Assembly: GCA_031216445.1 (NCBI GenBank)
Contig: CM062219.1
Span: 10,574,501 to 10,638,500 of the forward strand
Reading direction: 5' to 3'
DNA: 64,000 bases
From: Lateolabrax maculatus
Taxonomy: Eukaryota; Chordata; Actinopteri; Acropomatiformes; Lateolabracidae
Shown here: positions 61,509-64,000 of the stretch, piece after piece
Numbering within the stretch: position 1 is the first letter of the stretch
How the letters are laid out: each line of letters begins with the position of its first letter
Translations under genes and position numbers: made by a program
The notes under the pieces: model-generated
Seen by the model: only the letters and a program-made list of their open reading frames with translations
The model's database searches: none
What the model was told of the DNA's origin: nothing

Positions 61509-64000
61509 CTGCAATGACATACAAAAAATTTAAAAAGAAGCTCATCATGAACATATTTGCAGCAAACAAACAATAGTATTCAGAAAGCATTTAGTTACAC
61601 CAACTATTTTTTTCTTCTTTTTTATTTCAGATTGTGCTGTACATATTTTGGACATATGGTTTGCATCTGCAGTTTAATAAGAGATGCATTTAACCAAAAA
61701 ATGTGTATCATATTGTTTATTGCTTCTTGTAATCACAAAGCATTGTGCTCTCCTTTCCATTTCCTGTCTTATGTAACATTGGTCAGATAAGATAATCATC
61801 TTATTCTCTTCACAACATCCATGGAACAGGATTCTACAGCCACCAAAACAATCTGCCCATTAAAAAAATAAATATTTAGCAAATTCATAAAAAAAATAAA
61901 AAGTGAAACTTCTTATTTACACACATATTTGGATGCTGTATTCAATATTTTAAAGAGCACCACTGCCAATGATTACAGCATCAGGTGGTGTTGGTTATGC
62001 CTCCAGCTTATTCAGATTACATATCATACTGAGTGTTGTTAAATTGTAATTTTCTGCGCTGGAGCAGGTTTTCCTTTACAATCTACCTCTTGTCCTGACC
62101 CAACCTCCCAAGTAAGATTGATAAATTATTCATTAAAATGTATGTTTTTTATTCACACTCTAAGCCTTTGTATATAGAGTACATGCTGTGTAAAACTTGT
62201 ATTTCAAACTCCATAAATGTACTGTAAATTAAACCTGTAATATGTAGAAAGGGTAAAGGGTTTTGTAAATTTCCCAAAGCAAATGAAAAGTGACGAAAAG
62301 TTTAATACTTATAATGTGGGAAATGTAAAAAGCCACCCCATCTTCAGAGGTAGCACCATTTAATAAGTCATAGATTCAAGTATGGTCGCAAAGGCCTAAA
62401 AATTTAGAGTGCTGCAAAATGGTCTGTCTACCAGAGAGTAGCGTATAATAGGATTGAATGTTATCATGTCTTCTATTCCTTTCCACTACGCTGAAACTCA
62501 CATTTAACCCACAGGACGTAACGTAAACGATGACGATAAGATGACTCCCTACCAGGTGTGGCGATTGACCAGTGATTACACAAGGCTGTGCGCACCTCAT
62601 CAATTACTCAGCGCACTCTTAACACACTCAAAACATGTACAGCCATGCTGGCTGCAACCATGGGAACAAGAAAGAACTCTGTGTACGTATTATCTTATTC
62701 TAGCTTTGTTATGATCATATCTCTTAGCAGTGTGAAAGAACACAACTCACATTGCCTGAATAGGGATATGGGAAGAACACACATGTACATAAAGTGGTAG
62801 CTCAGGTGAGGTCTATGAATGTGTTAAGCGACATGATGTGATTTTATCTGTCAACTCTACTGAGCGCTGCATCTAAAATTGGAACTAACATGTCAGAAAA
62901 CAATTAAATGCTCCGCCTCTGCCTTCTAAAAATCCAAAAAGAATTTCTATGAACCTTTCACTTTTCATTATCAGTCATGCACACTTGAAAGCAGTTGCTT
63001 TTATGAACCAGCCCTGATACACAGATAAACACAAAACAAAATATTCTCTCTCCGCACTCCTTAAGAATGCATTCAGGTTAGGTAACTCTATAAGACTTTC
63101 CCCTGGTTTTATAAAGGAGCCAATGAGACATAAGGAATGTGCCATTGTGTTAACCCTCATAATAAAATAGGTGAAAAGAATGGGAGGGAGGGAGAGAAAG
63201 AATGAGGAAGTGACGGTGGTGGTGGCAGTGACCCGACGCATTTTCTCTGGAGCCGTGCTTTCCTTGTGTCATTATCAAGTAGATCAGTAGCGGGAAGTGT
63301 AGAATGCATAGCTGAGTCTGATGTATGCATACCAACGTCCTGGAAACCTATAGTGCTGCCACATGCTAAGTGTTACTCACAAAGGGCAGGGTACTCACTA
63401 CGCAGGCATGAACACTGCTTCAACTGACTCACTTGCTCACTCAGCATCCGGCACAGACCCTTAGTCACACCTGCCGGCGTTTACTGAGTCTGTCCTGAGT
63501 CATTCACTTTGAATAAAGTAACCCATTGCTCTTCAATGCAGACGCTAATAAAGAGTGTAAGCACTCTTCAGAGATCACTGGCATCTGCTGGCTCCGACTT
63601 ACTCTACAATAGAGCTCCAGAGATCCATAGCAGAAAACTGCTGCTGAAGGATTGTTGAATGAACACGTCCCTGGGACATGGATTATTCTCTCTTAATCTC
63701 CCCGTGTCTCGTCTCCCTCTCTGCGTGCCTGTGTGTGTTCGTGTTTGTTAGAGAGGAGGAGAGAGAGAGTGAAAAAGAGATCCTTTCCTTGTAGGGACGT
63801 GAGAAAAGACAATACTTTACATCTCTATATATGGCAACACCTCAAACCTGCACTATTTCAGGACATGAAGAGAGAGGAAGACTCTTGTAACATTCTCAGA
63901 AAAACATGTGTTTTTATATGTGGCTAACAATGTTTAATGCTTCAGTCTGCGGTGAACAGAGAGCACTTTATGAATCCAAACCTCTTTCAGTCAAACGCTG
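61509..64000. other. pdlim5: pdlim5 intron upstream of the PDZ C-terminal exon
   Basis: I searched the minus strand for the first PDZ exon (a PWGFRL-type motif) and did not find it. No repeat was recognised with confidence. Confidence 0.6.

Noticed and set aside
63399..63500. Possible alternative pdlim5 5' exon with GTGAGTAC donor
   Set aside because: The last exon base would be A, no coding frame matches the PDZ start, and no acceptor or promoter signal supports it.

Overview
This is a piece of a vertebrate nuclear genome, almost certainly a teleost fish and probably a percomorph. It has short coding exons with GT-AG introns, many (CA/GT)n tracts, and several interspersed repeats that I recognise from fish genomes. 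There are no bacterial operons, phage genes or CRISPR arrays. Most open reading frames are short chance frames in non-coding DNA.

The one gene that can be read with confidence is pdlim5 (Enigma homolog, ENH), on the minus strand. Thirteen exons between 61508 and 42254 join in phase to give 593 codons: the C-terminal half of a PDZ domain, a Ser/Pro-rich linker with an intact ZM motif, a conserved DASKKRLIEDTEDW block, and three LIM domains ending in HAHTVNI-stop. Two of the thirteen are microexons of 21 and 27 nt, which I placed from splice sites and phase. The first coding exon (start of the PDZ domain) is not seen and should lie beyond position 64000.

To the left, 1 to about 41600 holds no readable multi-exon gene. 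A minus-strand exon at 4335-4575 has good splice sites, an in-frame upstream stop, and an ATG opening a signal-peptide-like sequence. In vertebrates BMPR1B follows PDLIM5 on the same strand, and the peptide shares WL and WQ landmarks with an alternative N-terminus of BMPR1B as I remember it. I therefore read this as probable bmpr1b coding exon 1. The CpG-rich block at about 39990-40700 is a plausible bmpr1b promoter and untranslated first exon, with a minus-strand donor at 40252. The 35 kb between them would be its first intron.

That stretch carries microsatellites, several teleost MITE-like or hAT-like repeats, a hAT BED-finger relic, and some non-coding blocks that look constrained. I saw no sign of a wholly new biological system. 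The best leads are the pdlim5 microexons, a possible LIM-less short pdlim5 isoform, the intact ZM motif, a strong hairpin in a pdlim5 intron, and the inferred bmpr1b promoter and signal-peptide exon.
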